DNA of 40,295 bases from contig JAPLJV010000035.1 in NCBI GenBank assembly GCA_026388415.1, forward strand, positions 1 to 40,295. Direction: 5' to 3'. Positions 7,754 through 14,478 of the stretch are shown here, piece after piece (the stretch's first letter is position 1; each line of letters opens with the position of its first letter). The notes under the pieces are model-generated. The model was not told the DNA's origin and did no database searches. It saw nothing but the letters and a program-made list of their open reading frames with translations. Source of the stretch: Deltaproteobacteria bacterium. GTDB taxonomy: Bacteria; Desulfobacterota; Syntrophia; Syntrophales; JACQWR01. Position numbers and translations under genes: made by a program.

Positions 7754-8897
7754 GATCCTCCTGCGGAATGCCTTCCGCCACAAACTGCGCACCACTCTCA
7801 CCATCATCGGCGTTGCGGTCGCCATCACCGCCTTCGGCCTGCTCCGCAGCCTCGTGGAACTCTGGTACCTGGGTGCCGAACGCTCTTCCGCGACACGCCT
7901 GATAACGCGCAATGCCATTTCCCTCGTCTTCCCCATGCCGATCTCATACGGCGAAAGAATCCGTCAGGTGCCGGGGATCAAGGAGGTGTCTTACGGAAAC
8001 TGGTTCGGGGGAATTTATATAGACGAAAAACACTTCTTCGCCAACTATGCGGTAAACCCCAAAACCTACCTCCGTCTCTATCCGGAATTCATACTGCCTC
8101 CCGATCAGAAGGCCGCCTTTATCCGCGACCGGAAGGCCTGCATCGCGGGGCGAAAGCTGGCAAACCTTTATGGCTGGAAGATCGGTGATACGATCTCGCT
8201 GCGGGGGACGATATTCCCGGGTCAATGGGAATTTGTGCTGCGCGGCATCTACCGGGGCGCAGAGAAGAGTACGGAGGAGCGCGTCCTGATGTTTCAGTGG
8301 GACTATCTGAACGAGACTTTGAAACACACCGTACCGCAGCGGGCAGACCAGGTGGGATTTTTCCTGATCGGCGTGACCCGTCCCGATCTGGCTGCGGAGG
8401 TGGCAGTGGCGGTGGACGGCATGTTCAAGAACTCATTGGCCGAGACGCTGACGGAGACCGAGCGGGCCTTCAACCTGGGATTTATTGCCATGACCGAAGC
8501 CATCCTGATTGCCATCCAGATCGTCTCCTACATGATAATCGTGATCATTATGATCGTGGCCGCCAACACCATGGCCATGACGGCGCGGGAGCGGATGACC
8601 GAGTACGCCACGCTGAAGACCCTGGGATTCGGGGCCTCTTACATAGCGGCCATCGTGTTCGGCGAATCGCTGGTCATTGCGCTGACCGGGGGCGTGATCG
8701 GGGTGCTGCTCACCTTCCCCGGCGCCCACTGGATCGAAAGTGAGCTGAGCCAGTTTTTCCCCGCCTTCATCGTCTCGCGGCTCACCGTATCCATCGAGTT
8801 TTTAGCTGCTGTTATCATCGGAACGGTGGCCGCGATCTTTCCGACCTGGCGGGCCGCGACTATCGGCATCAGCGAGGGTCTGCGGAGGGTCGGGTAA
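7740..8897 (+). CDS. ABC transporter permease, FtsX/MacB family (first)
   Basis: A 385-aa inner-membrane subunit with the MacB/FtsX layout. One N-terminal membrane helix (KLRTTLTIIGVAVAITAFGLL) is followed by a large periplasmic domain of about 200 residues and three C-terminal helices with an FtsX domain at about 255-385. In this domain, MTARERMTEYATLKTLGF is the coupling segment that contacts the ATPase. The periplasmic part includes GRKLANLYGWKIGDTISLRG, typical of the MacB_PCD domain. The start overlaps the ATPase gene. Having two distinct permease genes suggests a heterodimer, as in LolC/LolE. The cargo is unknown: a lipid, lipoprotein, peptide or drug. Confidence 0.88.
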   Translation: MFILKILLRNAFRHKLRTTLTIIGVAVAITAFGLLRSLVELWYLGAERSSATRLITRNAISLVFPMPISYGERIRQVPGIKEVSYGNWFGGIYIDEKHFFANYAVNPKTYLRLYPEFILPPDQKAAFIRDRKACIAGRKLANLYGWKIGDTISLRGTIFPGQWEFVLRGIYRGAEKSTEERVLMFQWDYLNETLKHTVPQRADQVGFFLIGVTRPDLAAEVAVAVDGMFKNSLAETLTETERAFNLGFIAMTEAILIAIQIVSYMIIVIIMIVAANTMAMTARERMTEYATLKTLGFGASYIAAIVFGESLVIALTGGVIGVLLTFPGAHWIESELSQFFPAFIVSRLTVSIEFLAAVIIGTVAAIFPTWRAATIGISEGLRRVG

Positions 8898-10064
8898 ATG
8901 GGCATCCCCTATTCCTACAGTTTGAGGAATCTCTGGACCCGGCGGCTGACAACAGTTCTGACAGCTTCAGGCATGGCGCTTGTTGTATTTGTCTTTGCCG
9001 CCACCCTAATGCTGGCGGAGGGGCTCCGGAAAACGCTGGTTGCCACTGGTTCCTCCGACAACGCCGTCGTGATTCGCAAATCCTCCAATGCCGAAGTCCA
9101 AAGCGCCGTTGAGCGCTTGCAGGCATCTATCATCGAGAGTCAGCCGGAAGTTGCCATATCCGATGACGGGCAGCCGTTACTCGCGAAGGAACTGGTCGTG
9201 CTCATTAATCTGCCCAAGCGAGCCAACAATAAACCGGCGAATGTGGTGATCCGGGGCATATCGTCGCGCTCCCTCCTGCTCCGGCCGCAGGTAAAATTGA
9301 GCGCCGGACGTATGCCCCGGTCAGGTTCCGCCGAGGTGATATCGGGGAAGAGCATCGCCCAGCGCTTCCAGGGCGGTGGAATCGGCGAGACGGTGCGCTT
9401 TGGCATGCGCAACTGGACTGTGGTAGGAACATTCGACGCGGGCAATACTGGTTTCAGTTCGGAAATCTGGGGGGACGTGGAGCAACTGATGCAGGCCTTC
9501 CGGCGGCCGGTCTATTCATCGGTGATTTTCAAATTGCGTGATCCGCAGGAATTTGAAAAATTCAAAACCCGTGTAGAAAGCGACCCCCGGCTCACCGTGG
9601 AAGTGAAGCGGGAGAAAACATTTTATGAGGAGCAGTCCGAGGTAATGGCGAAATTCCTGCGCATTCTGGGCCTTACTCTGACCATCACCTTCTCCTTAGG
9701 AGCAGTCATCGGCGCCATGATTACGATGTATGCCGCCGTGGCCCAGCGGGTGATGGAGATCGGCACGCTGCGGGCCATCGGTTTCCAGAGGCGGAGCATC
9801 TTGTCGGCCTTTGTGCTCGAATCTCTCTTCCTCGGCCTGATCGGCGGCGGTGTCGGTCTCTTGCTGGCGTCTTTCCTGCAACTGATCACGGTCTCCACAA
9901 TGAACTGGCAGACCTTCGCCGAACTCGCCTTCAGCTTTACCCTCACAGCGAATATCGCCGCGAAGTCTCTGGCCTTCGCACTTGTAATGGGGCTTATCGG
10001 CGGTTTCCTGCCCGCAGTCCGTGCCGCCAGAATGAATATTATAGACGCCTTGCGGGCGAGTTGA
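8898..10064 (+). CDS. ABC transporter permease, FtsX/MacB family (second)
   Basis: A 388-aa protein with the same four-helix plan as its neighbour: helix 1 near residues 17-40, a periplasmic MacB_PCD-like domain (GRMPRSGSAEVISGKSIAQRF…IGETVRFG), and an FtsX domain from about residue 255. Its coupling segment (VAQRVMEIGTLRAIGFQRR) closely parallels the first permease, so the pair presumably arose by duplication. The ATG follows the preceding stop directly (TAAATG). It is the last gene of the export operon. A toxin-antitoxin pair on the other strand converges on it 20 bases downstream with no clear terminator. Confidence 0.88.
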   Translation: MGIPYSYSLRNLWTRRLTTVLTASGMALVVFVFAATLMLAEGLRKTLVATGSSDNAVVIRKSSNAEVQSAVERLQASIIESQPEVAISDDGQPLLAKELVVLINLPKRANNKPANVVIRGISSRSLLLRPQVKLSAGRMPRSGSAEVISGKSIAQRFQGGGIGETVRFGMRNWTVVGTFDAGNTGFSSEIWGDVEQLMQAFRRPVYSSVIFKLRDPQEFEKFKTRVESDPRLTVEVKREKTFYEEQSEVMAKFLRILGLTLTITFSLGAVIGAMITMYAAVAQRVMEIGTLRAIGFQRRSILSAFVLESLFLGLIGGGVGLLLASFLQLITVSTMNWQTFAELAFSFTLTANIAAKSLAFALVMGLIGGFLPAVRAARMNIIDALRAS

Positions 10065-10084
10065 CCTGCCTGCCTCAACCGGGG

Positions 10085-10360
10085 CTACCGATAGACCTCG
10101 TCATGACTGCCTACATCAAGCAGGATAATTTCCCGGTCGGAAACCAGAATGGTCAGGGTAATGCGGTAGTTGTAGGTGATGCTGACGGCCTGAACGCCTT
10201 TAATATTGCCCTTGAGCTGGTGATATTTCAGGTGCGGCGGGAATGGATCATTTTCGAGATCGCGAAGTATCGCGGCAAACTTATCCCGCAAATCAGGATG
10301 GCTTTTAGTGAATTTTTCGGCCGAGCGGGTGAAACCGGCAGTCCAAACGAGGGTATACAT
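10085..10360 (-). CDS. RelE/YafQ-type toxin
   Basis: A 91-aa protein of the RelE/ParE superfamily, whose members cut mRNA on the ribosome (RelE) or poison gyrase (ParE). It has the compact fold signature: TAGFTRSAEKFTKSHPDLRDKFAAIL (two helices), then HQLKGNIKGVQAVSI, YRITLTILV and a C-terminal strand IILLDVGSHDEVYR. The histidine near the C-terminus in GSHDEVY fits the YafQ/RelE mRNA-interferase branch rather than ParE. It lies three bases downstream of the antitoxin gene, the usual order. Its target is inferred from the family. Confidence 0.85.
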   Translation of the reverse strand: MYTLVWTAGFTRSAEKFTKSHPDLRDKFAAILRDLENDPFPPHLKYHQLKGNIKGVQAVSITYNYRITLTILVSDREIILLDVGSHDEVYR

Positions 10361-10363
10361 AGG

Positions 10364-10627
10364 CTAATCTTCCAACTTCAGTTCCTTAATCAGATCATCT
10401 GCCGTACCACGCTTGACCCTTCCGGCCTTGAGGTCCTCAAGTGATGCACGGACCCTGTTATAATAGGCATCCTGCTCCGCCACAATCAACTCCTGATAGC
10501 GCTCCTCTGATAGCACCACATACTGTGGCTGATTGTTGCGGATAACATGGATATCACCTTTGGCAATGAGATCATCCACCGCAGCAATACCTCGCCGCTT
10601 GATCTCCTGAGCTGGTATGGCATTCAT
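10364..10627 (-). CDS. Phd/YefM-like antitoxin
   Basis: An 87-aa protein that should neutralise the adjacent toxin and repress the pair's promoter. The N-terminal part (IPAQEIKRRGIAAVDDLIAKGDIHVIRNNQPQYVVLSEERYQEL) matches the Phd/YefM plan of a short DNA-binding domain with the VIRNNxPxYVVLS strand. The acidic, probably disordered C-terminus (ADDLIKELKLED) is the toxin-wrapping segment. AGGAG lies nine bases before the ATG, and a promoter with a possible operator is recognisable just upstream. Confidence 0.85.
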   Translation of the reverse strand: MNAIPAQEIKRRGIAAVDDLIAKGDIHVIRNNQPQYVVLSEERYQELIVAEQDAYYNRVRASLEDLKAGRVKRGTADDLIKELKLED

Positions 10628-10644
10628 ACTTGGACTCCTTTTGA

Positions 10645-10658
10645 TACTTTAATCAGTA
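10645..10658. promoter_or_regulatory. Possible operator of the toxin-antitoxin pair
   Basis: TACT-TTAATC-AGTA, an inverted repeat with a six-base spacer, lies where transcription of the antitoxin gene should begin. Antitoxins of this family usually bind such sites to repress their own operon. The arms are short, so this is tentative. Confidence 0.3.
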
Positions 10659-10663
10659 CGTAA

Positions 10664-10692
10664 ATGCTACCATACCAAGCACCGATTGACAA
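10664..10692 (-). promoter_or_regulatory. Sigma-70-like promoter for the toxin-antitoxin operon
   Basis: On the minus strand a TTGTCA -35 box and a TAGCAT -10 box are separated by 17 bases. This would start transcription at about 10657, some 30 bases before the antitoxin ATG. Confidence 0.5.
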
Positions 10693-10750
10693 GCAATGAA
10701 TAGCACCACACTGTAAATAAACAATAGACATGTCAATACGATTGATGTAG

Positions 10751-10766
10751 ATTTCGAATCCGAAAT
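10751..10766. promoter_or_regulatory. Inverted repeat upstream of the caspase-FGE gene
   Basis: ATTTCG-AATC-CGAAAT lies 29 bases before the start codon of the caspase-like gene. It could be a repressor site or a short leader hairpin. A smaller palindrome, GACATGTC, is at 10727-10734. Confidence 0.3.
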
Positions 10767-10795
10767 GAGGAACGAATTCGTGTGGGAGGTAACCC

Positions 10796-12601
10796 ATGAA
10801 GAATCGCTTACTGATAGCCGTTATATGTTTTACGGCCTTGATGTTTCTCACCAGCACGGCGTTTGCCGCCGAGAAGCGCCGGGTGGAGGTTAAAGCCAAA
10901 AGCGCTTCCCAATCCGCCGAGCACCGGATCGCGCTGGTCATCGGCAACGCGAACTACCGCATCGGCGCCCTGCGGAATGCTGCCAATGACGCCCGTGCCA
11001 TCGCGGCGGCCCTCCGGGAACTGGATTTCGAGGTGGATGAGCAGATCAATCTGAGTTATCAGGAGATGGGCCGGGCGGTCAACCGCTTCGGGCAGGGCAT
11101 CCGCAAGGACAGCGTCGCCCTCTTCTACTATGCGGGGCATGGCCTCCAGGTACAAGGGAGCAACTACCTCGTGCCGGTGGATATGGAAATCCAGAACGAA
11201 GGCGAGGTGCAGTCAAACACGGTCAATGCGGGGCAGGTGCTCGCCAAGATGGGAGAGGCGAAAAACCCCGTAAACATCGTCATTCTCGATGCCTGCCGGG
11301 ACAACCCCTATGTGCGCGGCTTCAAACGGTCGTCGGGCAATCGCGGTTTAGCGCCGATGAATGCACCGGTGGGTTCTTTCGTAGCCTACGCCGCCACGCC
11401 CGGCAAAACGGCCGGCGACGGCAAGGGGAAAAACAGCCTCTATACGGAATCCCTTATCCGGCAGATAAGAACGCCGGGAATGAAGATCGAAGACGTCTTC
11501 AAGCGGGTGCGCACGGAGGTGCGCAGCAAGAGCAAGGGCGGCCAGGTGCCTTCGGAGCGGTCGTCGCTGGAGGGGGATTTCTATTTTGCCAGAGGTAGTA
11601 TGGTTGCAAAAGGGACTCCCGCTCCATCAGCAGTTAAAGAAACAGCGTCGGGAATGCTGACCGTCAAGAGCAATGTGAGCGGCGCCAAGGTCTATATTAA
11701 CGGCGCTTATGAAGGCGATACGCCGCATACTGCCACCTTGAAACCCGGCGCCTATGCTATCATCCTGAAGAAGGCGGGCTATCCCGACGCCGCCGAAGAA
11801 GGAGTGCGCGTCGAGGCGGGCGGCGCCAATACGATCAGCATCGTCATGGAAAAACCCGCTCCGCCGTCGGCAGAGGCCCGAACGTTCACGAGTCCCACTT
11901 TGGGAGCAACATTTGCGCTGATACCCGCAGGGACGTTTACGATGGGATCGCCGGCCGGAGAGCCGGGCCGGTATGATAATGAGACGCAGCACCAGGTGAC
12001 GATCAGCCGGCCTTTTTATCTGCAAACAACGGAGGTAACGCAGGGTCAGTGGCAACAGGTTATGGGGAATAATCCCTCTTATTTCAAGAAATGCGGCGCT
12101 GACTGCCCCGTAGAAAAGGTATCCTGGAACGATGTTCAGGAATTCATCCGGAAGCTAAATAGTATGGAGGGAACGGACAAATACCGTTTGCCCACGGAGG
12201 CCCAGTGGGAATATGCGGCCCGGGCGGGGACGCAAACACCTTTCAGTACGGGTGTCTGTCTTGCTACCGGCGAGGCCAATTACAATGGGAATTACCCTTT
12301 AGAGGGCTGCACCAAAGGAGAGTATCGCCAGAAGACGATGCGGGGGGGCAGCTTTGCACCCAATGCCTGGGGCTTGTATGACATGCACGGGAATGTCTTG
12401 GAGTGGGTTCATGACTGGTATGGTAATTACCCATCGGGCAGTGTAACCGATCCGGAAGGTCCCTCATCGGGTTCGGGCCGCGTCGGTCGCGGTGGCTCCT
12501 GGTTCTACAGCGCCAGGAATATCCGCTCCGCGTATCGCGACCGCGACTTTCCGGGCTACTCCTACAGCTTCCTGGGGTTTCGTCTCCTCAGAACACGTTA
12601 G
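10796..12601 (+). CDS. Secreted caspase-like / PEGA / FGE-sulfatase domain protein
   Basis: A 601-aa multidomain protein. A signal peptide covers residues 1-24 (…STAFA-AE). A caspase-like peptidase (C14) domain spans about 43-265, with both catalytic residues: His115 in FYYAGHG and Cys167 in ILDACRDNP. A PEGA domain (about 285-350; SGAKVYINGAYEGDTP) should act as a beta-sandwich spacer. A formylglycine-generating-enzyme-like domain (about 370-600) shows TMGSPAGE, EVTQGQWQQVMGNNPSYF, YRLPTEAQWEYAARAG, GNVLEWVHDWYG and a C-terminal RGGSW…GFRLLRT. Such domains usually bind ligands through the C-type-lectin fold rather than oxidise cysteine. The C-terminal 35 residues resemble a diversified region. 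GGGAGG precedes the ATG by six bases. An NTF2-like and a DUF4384 gene follow. Confidence 0.9.
   Translation: MKNRLLIAVICFTALMFLTSTAFAAEKRRVEVKAKSASQSAEHRIALVIGNANYRIGALRNAANDARAIAAALRELDFEVDEQINLSYQEMGRAVNRFGQGIRKDSVALFYYAGHGLQVQGSNYLVPVDMEIQNEGEVQSNTVNAGQVLAKMGEAKNPVNIVILDACRDNPYVRGFKRSSGNRGLAPMNAPVGSFVAYAATPGKTAGDGKGKNSLYTESLIRQIRTPGMKIEDVFKRVRTEVRSKSKGGQVPSERSSLEGDFYFARGSMVAKGTPAPSAVKETASGMLTVKSNVSGAKVYINGAYEGDTPHTATLKPGAYAIILKKAGYPDAAEEGVRVEAGGANTISIVMEKPAPPSAEARTFTSPTLGATFALIPAGTFTMGSPAGEPGRYDNETQHQVTISRPFYLQTTEVTQGQWQQVMGNNPSYFKKCGADCPVEKVSWNDVQEFIRKLNSMEGTDKYRLPTEAQWEYAARAGTQTPFSTGVCLATGEANYNGNYPLEGCTKGEYRQKTMRGGSFAPNAWGLYDMHGNVLEWVHDWYGNYPSGSVTDPEGPSSGSGRVGRGGSWFYSARNIRSAYRDRDFPGYSYSFLGFRLLRTR
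12482..12598 (+). other. Candidate variable region at the end of the FGE domain
   Basis: Within the conserved frame RGGSW…ARNIRSA.R.R…P…LGFRLLRTR, the residues usually diversified by retroelements are all encoded by NNY codons here (ttc, tac, agc, tat, gac, gac, ttt, ggc, tac, tcc, tac, agc, ttc), as expected from AAC/AAT template codons with randomised adenines. Caveat: F, Y, D and N have only NNY codons and are also common here in non-diversified family members. No template repeat or reverse transcriptase is in the window. Confidence 0.45.
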
Positions 12602-12640
12602 TTTTTGGTTTTTCACCTTTTTACTTTTTGGAAGGGGGTA

Positions 12641-12660
12641 TGGGGGGACTTTTGCCCCCA
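12641..12660 (+). other. GC hairpin after a T-rich tract, downstream of the FGE gene
   Basis: TGGGGG and CCCCCA are separated by an eight-base loop, 40 bases after the stop codon. A tract made of spaced T-runs (12602-12629) comes before it. There is no T-run directly after the stem, so it is a poor terminator. A hairpin in this position is typical downstream of retroelement target regions, where it aids retrohoming. Confidence 0.45.
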
Positions 12661-12683
12661 GCGGCGACATTTTTTTAATGAAC

Positions 12684-12701
12684 GGTGCGTTGCAACGCAC
12701 C
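12684..12701. repeat. Perfect 18-bp palindrome, REP-like
   Basis: GGTGCGTTGCAACGCACC reads the same on both strands and is followed by CTGCATC. Closely similar GGTGCGT…ACGCACC palindromes are a common dispersed intergenic repeat in many bacteria. It lies between the FGE gene and the NTF2-like gene. Confidence 0.55.
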
Positions 12702-12760
12702 CTGCATCTCTGCGTATCAATGTGGTAACGCACTGCAACCTGATTGGAAGGAGAAAATTA

Positions 12761-13111
12761 ATGGAAACAAAACAGGTTATTACCAACTACCATAACGCTT
12801 GGACAAGCGGTGACATGAAAGCGGCACGCGCCTTCTTGGCCGATGATCTGGATTTTCAGGGAAGCATCGAAAGGTTTCAACGGGCTGACGACTTTGTCGG
12901 TGCACTGGCGATGTTCCAAAAGATGACCCGCCGGGTGAAAATGATCCATGCCTTTTATTCTGCCGGCGAAGCTGCATTACTCTATGATTGCGACACTATG
13001 AGTCCCGCCGGGGTGATCAGAACAGCCGAGTTCTTCACGGTTTCCGATGGCAAAATTACCTCCATCAAGCTCGTTTTTGATGCCACGGAACTGCGAAAAC
13101 TTATGGGGTGA
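12761..13111 (+). CDS. NTF2-like / SnoaL-like fold protein
   Basis: A 116-aa cytoplasmic protein with no signal peptide. The N-terminal helix (VITNYHNAWTSGDMKAARAFLADDLDFQG) and the later strands (ALLYDCDT, AEFFTVSDGKITSIKLVFD) give the cone-shaped NTF2/SnoaL fold, whose members bind small molecules or act as isomerases and accessory subunits. The specific role is unknown. AAGGAG is eight bases before the ATG, which fixes the start. It lies between the caspase-FGE gene and a DUF4384 gene and may be co-transcribed with both. Confidence 0.8.
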   Translation: METKQVITNYHNAWTSGDMKAARAFLADDLDFQGSIERFQRADDFVGALAMFQKMTRRVKMIHAFYSAGEAALLYDCDTMSPAGVIRTAEFFTVSDGKITSIKLVFDATELRKLMG

Positions 13112-13142
13112 TGCAACCCCGAAGGGAGGATACTATTTAACC

Positions 13143-14021
13143 ATGAAAAAACTCCACCAAACCATCATCATCGCGGCCCTTGTTTTTTCAGCCCTTCACA
13201 TTACTGCCGGCGCGCCTTATGCAGCCCAATCTTCGCTTACCGAGGCCGACGGCTATGCCTGCATGGGTGACGACAAATCGCGGAAGCAGACGGAACAGGC
13301 GGCGCTGGCTGAGGCGAAGAAGAATGCCGTGGACAAGACGGCGACCTACATCAAGAGCGAGTCAAAAGTAGAGGATTTTGTCCTCCAGAAGGATCTCGTG
13401 GAGGCCTACCAGAATGCCACCGTGAAGATCTTGCAGGAAGTCGCGAAGAGCTGGTACAAGGACGCCGCCACCGGGGATTGCTACAAGGTGAAGATCAAGG
13501 CCGAGGTCATCCCCGATGAGAAGGCCATGCAAAAAGCCTCTCAGGCAAAGAGTGTCACGGATAATCCCGCCGCGCCTTTGAAAGTGCAGCTCTGGGCGGA
13601 TAAGCAGGCGTACCAGCAGCGTGAAAAGGTAAAAATTTACCTCAAGGGCAACAAGCCCTTCTACGCCCGTGTCCTCTACAAGGATGCATCGGGCAATCTC
13701 CTGCAGCTTCTTCCCAATCCTTTCCGGAGGGATAATTATTTTAACGGCGGGGTCGTCTATGAAATCCCCTCCGGCAATGACCGTTTCGAACTGGAGGTGA
13801 CGCCGCCCTTCGGTCAGGAAGACATCGTCCTGTATGCCGGCACTGCGCCCTTGGGGGATATCAGCCTGGAAACTCAAGGGGATGTGTATCGCGTGGTGTC
13901 AAAACCGACCGATCTGCCGCTGTTGTCGCGAGGATTGAAGATTCAGACAAAAGATGGTGCAAAACAAACCGGCCCCGCGGAGTTTTCCGAAGAGAAATTG
14001 TCAATCAGGACGGGGAAATAA
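13143..14021 (+). CDS. Exported DUF4384 domain protein
   Basis: A 292-aa protein. Residues 1-24 form a signal peptide (IIIAALVFSALHITAGAPYAA). The region up to about 130 is helical, with residues such as TEADGYACMGDDKSRKQTEQAALAEAKKNAVD that resemble the LPP20-like segment of envelope proteins. From about 145 comes the DUF4384 domain (VQLWADKQAYQQREKVKIYLKGNKPFYARVLYKDASGNLLQLLPNPFR). DUF4384 proteins are often encoded next to caspase-like proteins in bacteria, which fits the gene two positions upstream. I chose the ATG at 13143 because it begins the signal peptide and has GGGAGG upstream, though the spacing is rather long. The gene ends at a strong terminator. Confidence 0.82.
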   Translation: MKKLHQTIIIAALVFSALHITAGAPYAAQSSLTEADGYACMGDDKSRKQTEQAALAEAKKNAVDKTATYIKSESKVEDFVLQKDLVEAYQNATVKILQEVAKSWYKDAATGDCYKVKIKAEVIPDEKAMQKASQAKSVTDNPAAPLKVQLWADKQAYQQREKVKIYLKGNKPFYARVLYKDASGNLLQLLPNPFRRDNYFNGGVVYEIPSGNDRFELEVTPPFGQEDIVLYAGTAPLGDISLETQGDVYRVVSKPTDLPLLSRGLKIQTKDGAKQTGPAEFSEEKLSIRTGK

Positions 14022-14033
14022 AGAAGTAGCAGT

Positions 14034-14063
14034 GGCAGGCAGGTTATTTTCTGCCTGCCTTTT
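14034..14063. terminator. Strong intrinsic terminator between convergent genes
   Basis: A perfect 9-bp stem (GGCAGGCAG / CTGCCTGCC) with an eight-base loop is followed by TTTT on the plus strand. On the minus strand the stem is preceded by GGAAAA and overlaps the end of the lipoprotein gene, so it may stop transcription from both sides. Confidence 0.85.
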
Positions 14064-14478
14064 CCAATTCTTCGTTGATGAACCATACTTTGATTTTATA
14101 GTAGCCGCAGAGACGAATTACATACTTCAGCTTTTCTTTATCCTCGTCTCTCTGCTCCTCCATAAATATAGCAATTGCGGGCTTTTTACCGGTTTCCTTC
14201 GCGTAGTGCAGGGCCTGGCCGATGGCTTCGTGAAACTTTTCCAGCCTGTCCACTTCAACGACGTATTCATCGGTTAAAAGATCAATCCGTCCGTATTTGA
14301 CGGAAACCTCCATCTTGGCCCGGCCATGAAAATAGGCGTCGTTGAACGCAATTTGATAATCTTTTTCCGTCCGCAATGTTTGCTGTTGCGGCGCAGCGCA
14401 GGCAAAAATCAACAACAGCAGGGAAAGCATGCCCGCCGGGAAAAAGAATTTCATGATTGCGAATGTTTTACGAATCAT
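14044..14478 (-). CDS. Lipoprotein with PD-(D/E)XK nuclease-like core
   Basis: A 144-aa protein. The N-terminus is a lipoprotein signal (MLSLLLLIFACAAP), with the lipobox cysteine at about residue 27. The mature part has RIDLLTDEYVVEVDRLEKFHEAIGQALHYAKETGKKPAIAIF, which has the D…(E/V)xD…QALHYA pattern of restriction-endonuclease-like folds. Whether it cuts nucleic acid is unclear, because a membrane lipoprotein is an odd place for a nuclease. The ATG overlaps the stop of the upstream acetoacetyl-CoA synthetase gene by four bases (ATGA), indicating translational coupling. An internal ATG at 14454 would also retain the signal sequence. Confidence 0.65.
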   Translation of the reverse strand: MIRKTFAIMKFFFPAGMLSLLLLIFACAAPQQQTLRTEKDYQIAFNDAYFHGRAKMEVSVKYGRIDLLTDEYVVEVDRLEKFHEAIGQALHYAKETGKKPAIAIFMEEQRDEDKEKLKYVIRLCGYYKIKVWFINEELEKAGRK

